DNA of 64,000 bases from Acidobacteriota bacterium (GCA_016208495.1 JACQXX010000088.1:16471-80470); one strand, 5' to 3'. Counted from the first letter of the stretch, positions 41,401 to 50,213 are shown. Notes: generated by a model from the letters alone, not told the origin. Made by a program: numbers and translations.

Positions 41401-42640
41401 ACGTCGTCTTGGGACAGCCAGTTACCAGCCGCTGGCGACACTTTCAGCCGGCACAACCCATTTTCGCGAAGTGTTGCCGGTGGCTGATGGCAATGTGACG
41501 TATCGGGTCAACGCGATTGGACCGGCGGGGGCTTCAAGATATTCCACGGAAAGTCGTCCAATCCCCATGGCGCCAGTTGGGTTGAAAGCCGGTGCGGTTT
41601 CATTTGCCCAGGTTGATTTGACCTGGGCGGATACCAGTACCAACGAGGCTGGTTTTGTGGTGGAACGTCAGCGCGGAACAGAGAGTGCCTGGACGGTAAT
41701 CACCCGGTTGCCAGAAAATTCAACCCGTTTCTCACATCGTCAGGTGTTGCCGGGAACCACGGTGAGGTATCGGGTCCGGGCCGTCAATCTGGCTTTTGCT
41801 TCAGAAAGTTCCAATGTAGTTCTGGTTGATGTCCCAGCGGTTCCGGTGGTCCCGTTGCCGCCGACAACACTCACTGTGATTTCGGCCTCCAGGTCAGAGG
41901 TGCGTCTGGAATGGCAGGACGCCAGTTCCAATGAAGACGGATTTGAGCTGGAACGTCGCCGGGCACGAGATACAAATTTTATCCGGATCGGCACCAGTCT
42001 GGCTGATCAACCGGTGTTTACCGACCAGGATGTGGTTGCGGGAACTGACTATGTGTATCGGGTGCGGGCCGTCAATGGCGGAGGAACATCACCTTTTTCC
42101 AACGAAGCGACCGCAACCACACCCGGCGTATCGCCTCCGGAAAGTCTGTCGGCCCAGGCGGCTTCGGCAACCAGGGTCAATCTGTCATGGGTTGACACCA
42201 GTTCGAATGAAACCGGTTTTGAACTCGAACGGCGTGCAGAAACCGAGACCAGTTTTCAAAAAGTGGCGACCATTGGCGCCAATAGAACGCAATGGGTTGA
42301 TGAAGAGGTGATGCCAAAAACGCTCTATCAGTATCGGGTACAGGCATTTACCACCGAGGAATCTTCAGAGTTTTCGGCGGAGGCAACTGTTCAGACACCC
42401 GTGGCACCTCCGCAGATCACTGCTATTGCGCCGAAGAAAGCCAAGCCGGGAAAACTGGTGACGATCAGCGGGAACAATTTTGAAAATGCTGTGGTCTTTT
42501 TTGGGCAACTTCGGGTAAGCTTAGCGACTGCTTCTACAACCCAGCTTCAATTCTTTGTTCCACAAACCCCACGCGGAGAGGTCATTCTCACTCTCACGAC
42601 ACCGGGTGGCACAGCACAAATAAACTTCAGGGTAAAATAG
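38405..42640 (+). CDS. giant secreted BNR/sortilin-like repeat protein with FN3 domains and a TIG domain
   Basis: About 1411 residues if it starts at the ATG at 38405, which overlaps tsaC by 44 bp. The hydrophobic segment LLVWVAPLIAMMVWV and the site SLAAQ form the signal sequence; starts in between (TTG or ATG near 38484-38493) are also possible. From about residue 130 to 870 are BNR/VPS10-type repeats (GGIWKTTNGGQSWQPLGD, GIFKSTDSGQSWHQ, VWKTVDGGQTWKN). Five FN3 domains follow (ELSWTDASSDETAFVVERR and variants). The protein ends in an IPT/TIG domain (ITAIAPKKAKPGKLVTISGNNF). A likely extracellular adhesin or glycan-binding protein; no catalytic motif is clear. Confidence 0.87.
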   Translation: MASATDCTAPPSIHKGRISNLLVWVAPLIAMMVWVHFSVPGSLAAQTPKSELRTQKSEQKYPVTSSEYWFSLKNTSERLRAPDAPDEAERFYLKKRVPSGTVFPVEKLMAGKRQIVSLPLFSSRLGRVLSPRGDHFTLKAQAGISGWEPLGPGNIGGRTRVLVIDPAEAQTLYAGATSGGIWKTTNGGQSWQPLGDFLASLAVNALALDAKSSPAGRVLYAGTGEGYLNFAARRGAGIFKSTDSGQSWHQLPATTTPEFAYVNDIVLSPTDSRVLYVSTRTGVWKSLDTGETWQSILKTDGSGGPTSTIVETRQDTGALDLVIEADETTRQDILLVSSGSFRPDGIYRSIDSGATWSRVLTASNLGRVSMAIAPSNSSVIYALASRVSGLLQNVYRSTDHGATWEARIEGTFDPDRLEWLLLTNTLFASYRGCAGLPGEFLNQGWHDNTIAVSPTDSNTIFVGGIDLFRSDDGGRSFGLISYWWLPRTSPNFVHADQHAFVFDPGWNGGSNQTLYVGNDGGVFRTTNALAAVASGANRGLCYYDPSIPPAIAWTSLNSNYAVTQFYHGAVYPDARGLIGGAQDNGVLVGALYEPENWREIIRGDGGFCAVDPTTSGDTTVLYASNIGLSLDKSTDNGASFTRVTRGIRDDFDFIATYALDPSTPRILWTGGRRPWRTTDGAESWSDARGSDFATTLVSAIAVAPSNSASVYMGLGGGQVFHTINGLDQNPRWTVSAGLPQGWCNGLAVDPQDPNRAYATFSTFGVGHVWKTVDGGQTWKNIDGSPGRAIPDIPVNCIAVHPTLSGMLYVGTDLGVLVSTDDGQTWSLENTGFANAPVEVLVWETTSPSGEVALPPVLYAFTYGRGVFRAEINLAPPVAPTALRVEFTSGSLELSWTDASSDETAFVVERRIGSDLFRPLASLPPDTSRFQDQNLQDGTAYAYRVRANSPGGRSAYSNIVQLTTPGIASPTEFRVLPISATEVMLEWRDNSDNESGFVVERRLGTASYQPLATLSAGTTHFREVLPVADGNVTYRVNAIGPAGASRYSTESRPIPMAPVGLKAGAVSFAQVDLTWADTSTNEAGFVVERQRGTESAWTVITRLPENSTRFSHRQVLPGTTVRYRVRAVNLAFASESSNVVLVDVPAVPVVPLPPTTLTVISASRSEVRLEWQDASSNEDGFELERRRARDTNFIRIGTSLADQPVFTDQDVVAGTDYVYRVRAVNGGGTSPFSNEATATTPGVSPPESLSAQAASATRVNLSWVDTSSNETGFELERRAETETSFQKVATIGANRTQWVDEEVMPKTLYQYRVQAFTTEESSEFSAEATVQTPVAPPQITAIAPKKAKPGKLVTISGNNFENAVVFFGQLRVSLATASTTQLQFFVPQTPRGEVILTLTTPGGTAQINFRVK

Positions 42641-42841
42641 CAGTTCCAAAATTGGGCATTGAAGGAACTAGGCGCTCAGCGTATATTCCTTCAGCACAAA
42701 TCAATCACTATTATCCAGCGTGTCAAAATTGAGTTCACTTTTGAGGAATGCGCAGTCAAGTCATTCTGGGACAGCTTTTTTCGTCAGCTTGACGGGCTGT
42801 GAGGAGCCACACACGCGCTACTGCAGGGGATTTGGAAACTA

Positions 42842-44047
42842 ATGACTGTCGATCAACTGAAACCAGACACCATGCTCTCTGGCCGCTATCGGGTTGTCAA
42901 ACGCATTGGCGGTGGCGGGATGGGGAATGTTTATCTCGTTCAGGATACGCGGCTCAATAACCGGCAACGGGCCCTCAAGGAAATGATTGGTTCGTTTGCG
43001 GACGATTCGAGCCGTCAGAAGGCAGTCCAGGATTTCCATCGCGAGGCAGAGCTGCTGGCCAGCCTGGAACATCCTTCGATTCCAACCATTTATGACTATT
43101 TTGATGCTGATGGGCGCTACTACCTGGTCATGAAATTTGTCCCTGGTGGTGACCTGGAAGTCAAAATGCGCAAAAACGGTGGCAAGATCGAAGAACGCCA
43201 GGTGGTGGAATGGGCCGTCCAAATCTGTGATGTCTTAAATTACATCCACAACCAGAATCCACCGATCATTTACCGTGATCTCAAACCAGCCAACCTCATG
43301 ATTGATGACACCATGCAGCCAGATCGCATTGTCCTGGTTGACTTTGGAATTGCCCGGTTTGTGGCGCCAACCCAAAAAGGGGTCACCGCCATCGGGACGA
43401 TGGGGTATGCGCCACCGGAATTGTTTGCTGGGAAAGTTGAACCCCGCTCGGATGTGTATTCGCTTGGGGCGACCATGTTTCACCTGTTGACCGGTGTGAA
43501 TCCGCAGGACAACCCGCTTTTGATTTTTGACTTCAATAAAAACCCGCGTCCCTGTGAATTAAACCCGGCGCTGACGCCTGAAATTGACAGTATTTTGTGC
43601 CGCTCCGTTGAACATAAAGCCTCAAAACGCTTTTCAGCGGCTGAAATGAAAGTTGCCCTTGAAGAACACTTAAAGTTTTTGGACAGCCCACGTCCAGCCA
43701 AGACCACCACCACGGCGCCGAATGCAACTCCACGGCTGGTGATGGTTGAACCGCCGATGAATGTTGCGTTCACACTGGAAAAAGAAACCCACTTGATCGG
43801 GCGCACCGATATGTATTCCGGGATTTTTCCAGAGATTGACCTCACGCCCTTTGAGAAAGAAACCAAAGTTTCGCGCCGCCATGCGACGATCTATCGCAAG
43901 GGTGATCAGTTTTATATTGAAGATTTGAAGAGTTCGAATGGGACGTATGTGGGAAATCTACGGCTGACGGCTCATCAACCCTATCTGCTTCAAAACGGCG
44001 ACGAACTTCAGTTTGGCGGGACCAAACTGGTTTTTAAAACCCAATAA
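42842..44047 (+). CDS. Ser/Thr protein kinase with C-terminal FHA domain
   Basis: 401 residues. The Hanks-type kinase domain (about 15-275) shows the glycine loop GGGGMGNVY, ALKEM (lysine), IIYRDLKPANLMID (catalytic loop with YRD instead of HRD), LVDFGIARF (DFG) and GTMGYAPPE. The FHA domain (about 318-400) binds phosphothreonine: LIGRTDMYSGIFPEIDL, KVSRRHATIYR and SSNGTYVGNLRL. No transmembrane segment, so it is cytoplasmic. FHA-kinase fusions often bind their own or a partner's phosphosites. Substrates are unknown; the large BNR protein upstream is in the same direction 201 bp away, but linkage is not implied. Confidence 0.93.
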   Translation: MTVDQLKPDTMLSGRYRVVKRIGGGGMGNVYLVQDTRLNNRQRALKEMIGSFADDSSRQKAVQDFHREAELLASLEHPSIPTIYDYFDADGRYYLVMKFVPGGDLEVKMRKNGGKIEERQVVEWAVQICDVLNYIHNQNPPIIYRDLKPANLMIDDTMQPDRIVLVDFGIARFVAPTQKGVTAIGTMGYAPPELFAGKVEPRSDVYSLGATMFHLLTGVNPQDNPLLIFDFNKNPRPCELNPALTPEIDSILCRSVEHKASKRFSAAEMKVALEEHLKFLDSPRPAKTTTTAPNATPRLVMVEPPMNVAFTLEKETHLIGRTDMYSGIFPEIDLTPFEKETKVSRRHATIYRKGDQFYIEDLKSSNGTYVGNLRLTAHQPYLLQNGDELQFGGTKLVFKTQ

Positions 44048-44129
44048 CTGACAGGGTGACCAGGTGATTTTTTTCACCCTTCACCCTTCATCCCTCATCC
44101 CTTGAAAGAACCCTGAACTCTGGTTCTTT

Positions 44130-44804
44130 TTACGAATATCCGGTGAGGGACGGCAACCGCCCGGTTGACGATTTCAGAATTTCCATCCGCCCACGCTCCA
44201 CTTCAGCCATAAACATTTGAATTTTCATCCGGTCCTTGCGACCGGGTGTGGCTGAGTCTTCGACTCCGGAAGACACATCCACGCCATAGGGTTTGACCGT
44301 CCGGAGGGCGGCTGCGACGTTTTCAGGTGTCAGACCGCCAGACAGGATGATGCGAGCATATTGTTTGGCGGCGGCGGCAATGCGCCAGTCAAAGAGCTTA
44401 CCGATGGTGTTGTCTTCAGAATAGCCTTCAAGCAAGACCGCGCTGACCGGAAAGCGACGAATGTCTGAAAAATCGAAGCTTTCACTCACCCGCATGGTCT
44501 TAATGAGTCGCCACTGGCTGAACTGCTGGCAGTAGCCAGGGCTTTCGTTGCCATGAAGCTGCAGAATGCTGACCTTGGCGGTTTGGGCAATGGTGGTCAC
44601 GGCTTCAAGGTTGAATTCGTTGTGAAAAACCCCGACGAGGGGAACAAAAGGTGGGAGCTTTTCAACGATTTCGCGGGCCGAGGAGGGAGCGATATACGAG
44701 GGACTCTTGTGGTTGAAAATAAATCCAAGCGCATCCGCACCGTAATCAAGCGCCAGCGCGGCATCCTGATATGACGTAATTCCGCAGATTTTCACCTTGA
44801 CCAT
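44130..44804 (-). CDS. trpF: phosphoribosylanthranilate isomerase
   Basis: Third step of tryptophan synthesis: isomerises N-(5-phosphoribosyl)anthranilate. 224 residues from MVKVKICGIT; GGAGG lies about 5 nt upstream, and 13 extra upstream residues are unsupported. Signature motifs: KICGITSYQDA, GADALGFIF, SPSYI, GVFHNE, LQLHGNE, LSGGLTPENV and GVDVSSGVED. It stands alone without other trp genes here. The stop is followed by GGTTCTTT and GGGATGA repeat units (44048-44129). Confidence 0.95.
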   Translation of the reverse strand: MVKVKICGITSYQDAALALDYGADALGFIFNHKSPSYIAPSSAREIVEKLPPFVPLVGVFHNEFNLEAVTTIAQTAKVSILQLHGNESPGYCQQFSQWRLIKTMRVSESFDFSDIRRFPVSAVLLEGYSEDNTIGKLFDWRIAAAAKQYARIILSGGLTPENVAAALRTVKPYGVDVSSGVEDSATPGRKDRMKIQMFMAEVERGRMEILKSSTGRLPSLTGYS

Positions 44805-45006
44805 AGGGCCTCCGGTTGGTCGGCAGGGAGTCGAACCCGACACTGCCAGGTACAGGCATAATGGCGAGTCGCTGAAACGAATGGGTTATTCAACCAGAAA
44901 GGAACCGGCGTCAAATTCACCATCTGGAGTTGCCGTCGGCAATTTGGGTTCCCTCTGGCTGGTTGACTACTCGCTACTCACTACTCACTACTCGCTCTTC
45001 AACTGG

Positions 45007-45300
45007 CTATTTCCGCTTTGGACGGCTGTCGTGTGTGACCGGCAGTGTCTCGTTGACGCTTGAATGTGGGCGTGGAATCACATGCACGCTGATGAGTTCG
45101 CCGACCCGGCGGGCGGCTGCCGCGCCAGCATCAGTGGCGGCTTTGACAGCGGCCACATCGCCACGAACAATGGCGGTGACAAATCCGGCACTGATTTTTT
45201 CATATCCGATCAAGGTCACGTTGGCAGCTTTGACCATTGCGTCTGATGCTTCAATGACTGCCACCAGACCCTTCGTTTCGACCATTCCAAGTGCTTCCAT
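45007..45300 (-). CDS. bacterial microcompartment shell protein (BMC-H)
   Basis: A 97-residue single BMC domain forming hexameric tiles of a protein shell. The whole pattern is present: [20 protein letters not shown], the pore loop KISAGF (residues 35-40), [23 protein letters not shown] and [10 protein letters not shown]. It resembles EutM/PduA/CcmK. It has a short charged C-terminal tail (residues 80-97) beyond the domain. It lies 142 bp downstream of a class II aldolase on the same strand. No other shell gene (BMC-T, BMC-P), aldehyde dehydrogenase or other core enzyme is nearby, so this is a satellite locus or the rest is elsewhere. Confidence 0.95.
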   Translation of the reverse strand: MEALGMVETKGLVAVIEASDAMVKAANVTLIGYEKISAGFVTAIVRGDVAAVKAATDAGAAAARRVGELISVHVIPRPHSSVNETLPVTHDSRPKRK

Positions 45301-45442
45301 AGGTATTTTGGATTCCTCGCTACTCTAAGATTCTCAAGAGAAAAAAAGTCGCTGGTACTGCCAAAAAAGCAATCCAGTTTGAAAAAAGATGTGTGTGATT
45401 GCACGCGGTTTGAGAAATGGAGTTGAACAACTACAGAAAAAG

Positions 45443-46312
45443 TCACCGCGCTGTTTGATACAACCTTTGTTGTTCGAATGCAAGTCTTGTCGCGCGATCA
45501 ATCAAATCAATTAATTCGCGGCGTGTCAAAGTAATTGGTTCATTGAGCTTTTCGTCTGACAGGCCAGGCGTCGCCGGTGAGGGCCGCGAGGTAGTTTCTG
45601 ATGACTCACAGTGAAACCCGGGCAACTCCGCCGAATACGAGCACGACTGGCAGCGCATTTCCGGCGGCATAAACCCGCCTTTTTCCCGAACTTCAATCAG
45701 TTTGGCAATCATTGGTGGCGTGAGTGGGCGGCCTCCGCCAAGCAAATGAGCCACCAGGCTGATGCGCGCAAAATGCTCAAGCGTTTCCATTCGGTTAAAC
45801 GCCGTTTCCAAATCCGGTCCATAGGCGACGGCGCCGTGATTGGCCATCAGCAAGGCATCGTGTTTGTGGCACAGTCGGCGGAGGGCATCCGGGAGTTCTT
45901 TGGTTGATGGCGTTCCATATTCGGCCAGCGGAATACAGCCCAGAGTCAGCACCACTTCTGAGACCAGAGCCTGATCAAGCGGTAGTCCGGTGGCGGCAAA
46001 ACCGGTTCCCACCGGAGGATGAGCATGAACCACGGCATACACATCAGGTCGTTCTTCATAAATCGCAATGTGCATAGCCAGTTCGGACGAAGCCCTGAGC
46101 CGACCTTCGACATGTTCGCCTTTGAGCGTTGTTTTGACGATCATGTCCGGCGTTAAAAGCCCTTTATTTTTACCTGATGGGGTAACGAGCAAAAATCCAT
46201 CAGGCGTGCGAACGCTGACGTTGCCATCTCCGGCAACAATATAACTGCGTTCATAAAGTCGTTGCCCAACTTCAACAATCTGGGCGCACAGTTGCTGGTG
46301 TGTAGTGTCCAT
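45443..46312 (-). CDS. class II aldolase (fuculose-/rhamnulose-phosphate aldolase type) with candidate encapsulation tail
   Basis: 289 residues. The catalytic domain (about 1-215) has the zinc ligands in VVHAHPPVGTGFAAT and a later His in LMANHGAVAYGPDLETAF, with GNVSVRTPDGFLLVTPSG near the N-terminus. In planctomycete and related microcompartments an aldolase of this class splits fuculose/rhamnulose phosphate into dihydroxyacetone phosphate and lactaldehyde. After a Cys/Pro/Ser-rich linker (about 218-255) the last 27 residues (TRRELIDLIDRATRLAFEQQ) form an amphipathic helix, the usual shape of an encapsulation peptide. With the BMC-H gene next to it this supports packaging in a shell; that step is inference. 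Confidence 0.9.
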   Translation of the reverse strand: MDTTHQQLCAQIVEVGQRLYERSYIVAGDGNVSVRTPDGFLLVTPSGKNKGLLTPDMIVKTTLKGEHVEGRLRASSELAMHIAIYEERPDVYAVVHAHPPVGTGFAATGLPLDQALVSEVVLTLGCIPLAEYGTPSTKELPDALRRLCHKHDALLMANHGAVAYGPDLETAFNRMETLEHFARISLVAHLLGGGRPLTPPMIAKLIEVREKGGFMPPEMRCQSCSYSAELPGFHCESSETTSRPSPATPGLSDEKLNEPITLTRRELIDLIDRATRLAFEQQRLYQTAR

Positions 46313-46542
46313 TCGAATTGAGATCAGGGTTGATTACTGAAAGCTGGGTATGCAGGGGCTTCGGGATTGGTCTCAGGAGGGAAGTCTCTGCACGTCCCCA
46401 TATTATACAGGCATCCGAAGGCTGGCAAGGAATCCATTCATCTGGCATTGTGCCTGATGGCGCTGGCATTTGCCATTTCCAGCAAAGATCAGTACAAGAA
46501 GGACACACCAGTTCTTCATCTTGAGACACGCTCCATTTTTCC

Positions 46543-48273
46543 ATGCTGCGAACCATTTGTTTTTTTCTGTTGCTTTCGCTTGGTTCAACCCAGGCACTGT
46601 TTCCACAACTACTCCGGGCTCAAACCAACCCTGGAATCAAAACCATTTCCAATCCGGTCCGGGCACGAAATGGAATGGCGGTTTCCACCAGTCCGATTGC
46701 TTCCCAAATTGGCGTGGACATCCTCAAACGCGGAGGAAACGCCATTGATGCCGCGATTGCCATGGCGTTTGGGCTGCAAGTGACCTACCCATCAGCCGGA
46801 AATATTGGTGGTGGCGGGTTTATGTTGATCCGAATGGCTGATGGCCGGGCGACTGCGATTGATTTTCGTGAAACCGCTCCGGCGGCGGCTACTCCGGAGG
46901 TGTATCTCGACAAGAATGGAAATGTGATTCCCGAAGCCTCAACGGTTGGGCTGCGGGCCGTGGCTGTGCCTGGGACTGTAGCCGGGCTGGCACTGGCCCA
47001 TCAAAAATTTGGCACCCGGAAATGGGCTGAACTGCTTGACCCGGCCTGCCGCGTGGCGAAAAAAGGCTTCCAGCTTGGCTATGGCGTGGTGCGCTCGCTG
47101 GCCCGCAAGCAAAAGACCCTGGAACGATTTCCCGAATCTCGCCGCATTTACTTGAAAAATGGACAGTTATGGAATGAATTCGACCTGTTTCAACAGCCCG
47201 AACTGGCTACAACACTGGCCCGGATTCGCGACCAGGGGCCACGTGAATTTTATGAGGGAAAAACCGCCCAACTCATCGTGGCTGAAATGAAGCGGGGCAA
47301 TGGGTTGATTACACTGGCGGATTTGAAAGCCTACAAGCCGGTTGAGCGCGATGTATTGCGCGGCACCTATCGCGGGTATGAAGTCCTCACTATGCCGCCG
47401 CCGAGTTCGGGCGGCGTGGCACTCCTGGAAATGCTCAATACCCTCGAAAACCGCACGTTGACGCCAGATGATGCGGGTTCGTCAGAGACAATTCATTTGA
47501 TGGTCGAAACCATGCGTCGGGCCTTTGCTGACCGGGCGGAATACCTGGGCGATCCTGACTTTATCAAAGTTCCGGTAACCACTTTGACTTCAAAGAAATA
47601 TGCGGTTGATCTGTTCCATTCAATCAATCTTGAGAAAGCCACCGCAAGCGATCAGATCCAACCAGGGAATGTCACTATCTCTGAATCAAAGGAAACAACG
47701 CACTTCACGGTGGTTGACAAGGCTGGGAATGCCGTGAGTTGTACTTTTACCCTCAACGGCTCGTATGGCAGCGGTCTGACGGTCACCGGCGGCGGCTTTT
47801 TACTCAACAATGAAATTGATGATTTTGCTGTCAAAGTGGGCGTGCCCAACGAATATAAACTGATTCAGAAAGAAGCCAACCTGATTGCGCCGCACAAACG
47901 CCCGCTGTCTTCGATGACTCCCACGATTGTGCTCAAAGATGGAAATCTGTTTTGTACGGTTGGGAGTCCGGGCGGGCCGACCATCATCAACACGGTGCTC
48001 CAGGTGATTGTCAACGTGATTGACTTCAAGATGAATATCCAGGAGGCGATTGATGTTCCGCGTTTTCATCACCAGTGGCTGCCGGACCAGATTGAATTTG
48101 AACCCCGAGTCTTTTCGATGGATGTTCGGCGGGCGCTCCAGCAACGCGGGCACAGCCTGAACGAGCGCACCGAAATCATTGGCGATGCCCACGCGATTTT
48201 GATCGAACCGGAAACCGGCGTGCGGTTAGGTGCCGCAGATCCTCGTAATTTCGGGAAAGCTGCCGGGTATTGA
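46543..48273 (+). CDS. ggt: gamma-glutamyltransferase
   Basis: 576 residues, a periplasmic Ntn-hydrolase that transfers or hydrolyses the gamma-glutamyl group of glutathione-like substrates. Signal peptide MLRTICFFLLLSLG with a site near LLRAQ. N-terminal signature MAVSTSPIASQIGVDILKRGGNAIDAAIAM. The autocleavage and nucleophile Thr is Thr385 in SKETTHFTVVD, so large and small subunits of about 350 and 190 residues are expected. GSPGGPTIINTVLQVIVNVIDF and LGAADPRNFGKAAGY are typical of the small subunit. No Shine-Dalgarno sequence is obvious before the ATG. Confidence 0.95.
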   Translation: MLRTICFFLLLSLGSTQALFPQLLRAQTNPGIKTISNPVRARNGMAVSTSPIASQIGVDILKRGGNAIDAAIAMAFGLQVTYPSAGNIGGGGFMLIRMADGRATAIDFRETAPAAATPEVYLDKNGNVIPEASTVGLRAVAVPGTVAGLALAHQKFGTRKWAELLDPACRVAKKGFQLGYGVVRSLARKQKTLERFPESRRIYLKNGQLWNEFDLFQQPELATTLARIRDQGPREFYEGKTAQLIVAEMKRGNGLITLADLKAYKPVERDVLRGTYRGYEVLTMPPPSSGGVALLEMLNTLENRTLTPDDAGSSETIHLMVETMRRAFADRAEYLGDPDFIKVPVTTLTSKKYAVDLFHSINLEKATASDQIQPGNVTISESKETTHFTVVDKAGNAVSCTFTLNGSYGSGLTVTGGGFLLNNEIDDFAVKVGVPNEYKLIQKEANLIAPHKRPLSSMTPTIVLKDGNLFCTVGSPGGPTIINTVLQVIVNVIDFKMNIQEAIDVPRFHHQWLPDQIEFEPRVFSMDVRRALQQRGHSLNERTEIIGDAHAILIEPETGVRLGAADPRNFGKAAGY

Positions 48274-48282
48274 AAGCCGGGT

Positions 48283-48428
48283 TCCGGGAAAAGACGAAAA
48301 GGACGAAAAGGACATAAAGGACAAAAATTCGAAAACCCTGAACCCTGAACCCTGAACCCTGAACCCTGAACCCTGAACCCTGAACCCTGAACCCTGAACC
48401 CTGAACCCTGAACCCTGAACCCTGAACC
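48283..48428 (-). repeat. composite block: GGACGAAAA units plus about 13 CCCTGAA copies
   Basis: CCGGGTTCCGG, then AAAAGACGAAAAGGACGAAAAGG, ACATAAAGGACAAAAATTCG, then CCCTGAA repeated about 13 times without interruption to 48428. It is the near mirror image of the block at 19106-19262. On the minus strand the G-rich array follows directly after the stop of the neighbouring gene, so it would be transcribed as GGG every 7 nt. Confidence 0.9.
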
Positions 48429-49175
48429 CTAAATCACGGTATCGTGCTGGCTTGAAAGCTGTTCAAGAAACCGGGCACAGAGTTGTTCAAAGTGGCCTTT
48501 TGGCACTTTATCAAGTTCCAGGTGCAGGCGTTGGGTGACTGGTTCAAGCTGGTGTTCCTGTTCGTCAGCAATGGCTTCGACCGCCTGGGAAATGTTCGTG
48601 GCATCCTTTTTGACACCCATCACCGTGGCCTGAATCGTGCGCGCTACACTTTTGATGAGCGATTTGGACTGGTTCAAGGCCGCGAAAAAGGCATGTTCGA
48701 CCGGGCTGATGCGGGTTTGTTCACACACTTTGTCAATCGTCTTGCGCACGTGCTCGGGGCTGTGTGGACCAACCGGGGCACAGAGTCCTTCCTGGAGCGC
48801 ATAATCTGCCAGATACCAGCGATGATAGAGGTGGCTGGCCCGATCCAGGGTTTTTTTCCAGCGCAGAAAGAACAACAATCTCCGAAAAATCCATTTCAGC
48901 GGATAGAGCAGGATTTTTCCAAGACATCCAAGCAAGCAGCCTTCGTCCGGGTCTTCACCCAGTGTTTTGGCTTCTTCCGAAGTCAGTTTGTAATTGCGCC
49001 GAATTGCAATTTTACGAATACACCTTCGTTGAAAATAGGCTTTGACCAGATCGTCCACAAAGGGAATCGGGATCAGTGGCGTGAGCCCACTCAAAATCAC
49101 GTGGGTCAAAATCAAATCCTGGTTTGAACTGTCTGGCGTTGGTTTGCAAGGTGGTGGAGTCAGTGCGTCAGGCAT
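48429..49175 (-). CDS. membrane-associated protein of unknown function
   Basis: 248 residues, not recognised. Segment LILTHVILSGLTPLIPIPFVDDLVKAYF near the N-terminus and a Leu/Trp/Phe-rich stretch CLLGCLGKILLYPLKWIFRRLLFFLRW near 85-110 suggest a peripheral or monotopic membrane protein. The rest is helical and charged. FVDDLVK followed by a basic helix is a pattern seen in EcsC-type or DUF-type membrane proteins, but I do not call a family. The final stop TAG is formed with the GGGTTCA array. Divergent from the epimerase gene. Confidence 0.75.
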   Translation of the reverse strand: MPDALTPPPCKPTPDSSNQDLILTHVILSGLTPLIPIPFVDDLVKAYFQRRCIRKIAIRRNYKLTSEEAKTLGEDPDEGCLLGCLGKILLYPLKWIFRRLLFFLRWKKTLDRASHLYHRWYLADYALQEGLCAPVGPHSPEHVRKTIDKVCEQTRISPVEHAFFAALNQSKSLIKSVARTIQATVMGVKKDATNISQAVEAIADEQEHQLEPVTQRLHLELDKVPKGHFEQLCARFLEQLSSQHDTVI

Positions 49176-49291
49176 ATTTTTTTAGGGCTGAAAACTTCTT
49201 CGGAAAACACTCAGGCTTGTTTGGGCGACCGGGAGTATAATCCAAGCCAGTTCAATTCTTTGCAAGAAAATTCATCAGAAGGATGGTTGCT

Positions 49292-50203
49292 ATGACCGAA
49301 CGCATACGGATTTTTATCACTGGCGCTTCGGGGTTTGTTGGAACACACCTCATTCGTGCCCTGGCTGCCAACCAGATTGAAGTCATTGGATTAAGCCGGG
49401 GGAAAGGTCGCAGTGATGGTCTCGTGCGGTGGGTTCAGGGAACATCCAGTGAGCCGGGTGACTGGCAAAAGGAAATTGACGGATGCCACGCAGTGATCAA
49501 TCTCGCTGGTGAACCCGTCGTGGGAAAACGCTGGAGTCCTGAAGTCAAACAGCGCATTCGGAACAGCCGCGTGAAAACGACAAATTGTGTCGTGGATGCA
49601 ATCGAGCGTGCCAAAATACGCCCGTCAGTGTTGATTTCGGCTTCAGCCGTTGGCCTGTATCCCAAAAATCTGGAAACGGCGATGGATGAAAACACCCCTC
49701 CGGCAGATGATTTTTTAGGCGAAGTGTGTCAGGAATGGGAACGGGCGGCACAGCGGGTTGAATCACTCAAAGTGCGACTGGTGCTGCTTCGAATTGGCGT
49801 GGTTTTGGGGCTCGAAGGCGGCGCGCTGGCGCAGATGCTGACACCGTTTAAGTTTGGGGTTGGTGGTCCAGTTGGAAGCGGGAAACAGTGGTTTCCCTGG
49901 ATTCATATTGACGATGTTGTCGAATTGATTGTGTTTAGTCTGAATAACGGGCAGGTTCGAGGACCGGTCAATTGTGTGGCGCCCAACCCGGTGCGAATGG
50001 GGGAGTTTACCTCTGAACTGGGCCGTGCGCTGCATCGCCCGGCGATTTTGCCCGTGCCAGGATTTGCCGTGCAGCTTTTATTTGGGGAGTCTGCCAGCGT
50101 GGTCCTGGATGGTCAGCGAGTTACGCCGGCGGTGGCTGAGAAGGTGGGCTACAAATTTCGCTTCCCGAAACTCGATGAAGCCCTCGGAAATCTGGTCGGG
50201 TGA
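49292..50203 (+). CDS. TIGR01777-family epimerase (YfcH/SDR39U1 type)
   Basis: 303 residues from MTERIRIFITG; AAGGA lies 8 nt upstream, and an ATG three codons earlier is also possible. Extended short-chain dehydrogenase fold: ITGASGFVGTHLIRAL (NAD(P) loop), GCHAVINLAGEPVVGKRWSPEVKQRIRNSRV, LISASAVGLYP, and WFPWIHIDDVVELIVFSL. The C-terminal DUF1731-like end carries GQRVTPAVAEKVGYKFRFP. Family function is not well defined. GAATGAAGAAGTGGTGAGTGG repeats follow the stop. Confidence 0.92.
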   Translation: MTERIRIFITGASGFVGTHLIRALAANQIEVIGLSRGKGRSDGLVRWVQGTSSEPGDWQKEIDGCHAVINLAGEPVVGKRWSPEVKQRIRNSRVKTTNCVVDAIERAKIRPSVLISASAVGLYPKNLETAMDENTPPADDFLGEVCQEWERAAQRVESLKVRLVLLRIGVVLGLEGGALAQMLTPFKFGVGGPVGSGKQWFPWIHIDDVVELIVFSLNNGQVRGPVNCVAPNPVRMGEFTSELGRALHRPAILPVPGFAVQLLFGESASVVLDGQRVTPAVAEKVGYKFRFPKLDEALGNLVG

Positions 50204-50213
50204 ATCGAGAATG

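Noticed and set aside
44819..44850. tRNA-like T-arm (GGGTTCGACTCCC with CCA-like downstream) on the minus strand near trpF
   Set aside because: The T-stem pairs poorly, the acceptor length does not fit and no D-arm or anticodon arm could be drawn; it is only a short hairpin.
45007..46312. A complete propanediol or ethanolamine utilisation locus
   Set aside because: Only one shell gene and one aldolase are present; no diol dehydratase, lyase or cofactor genes.
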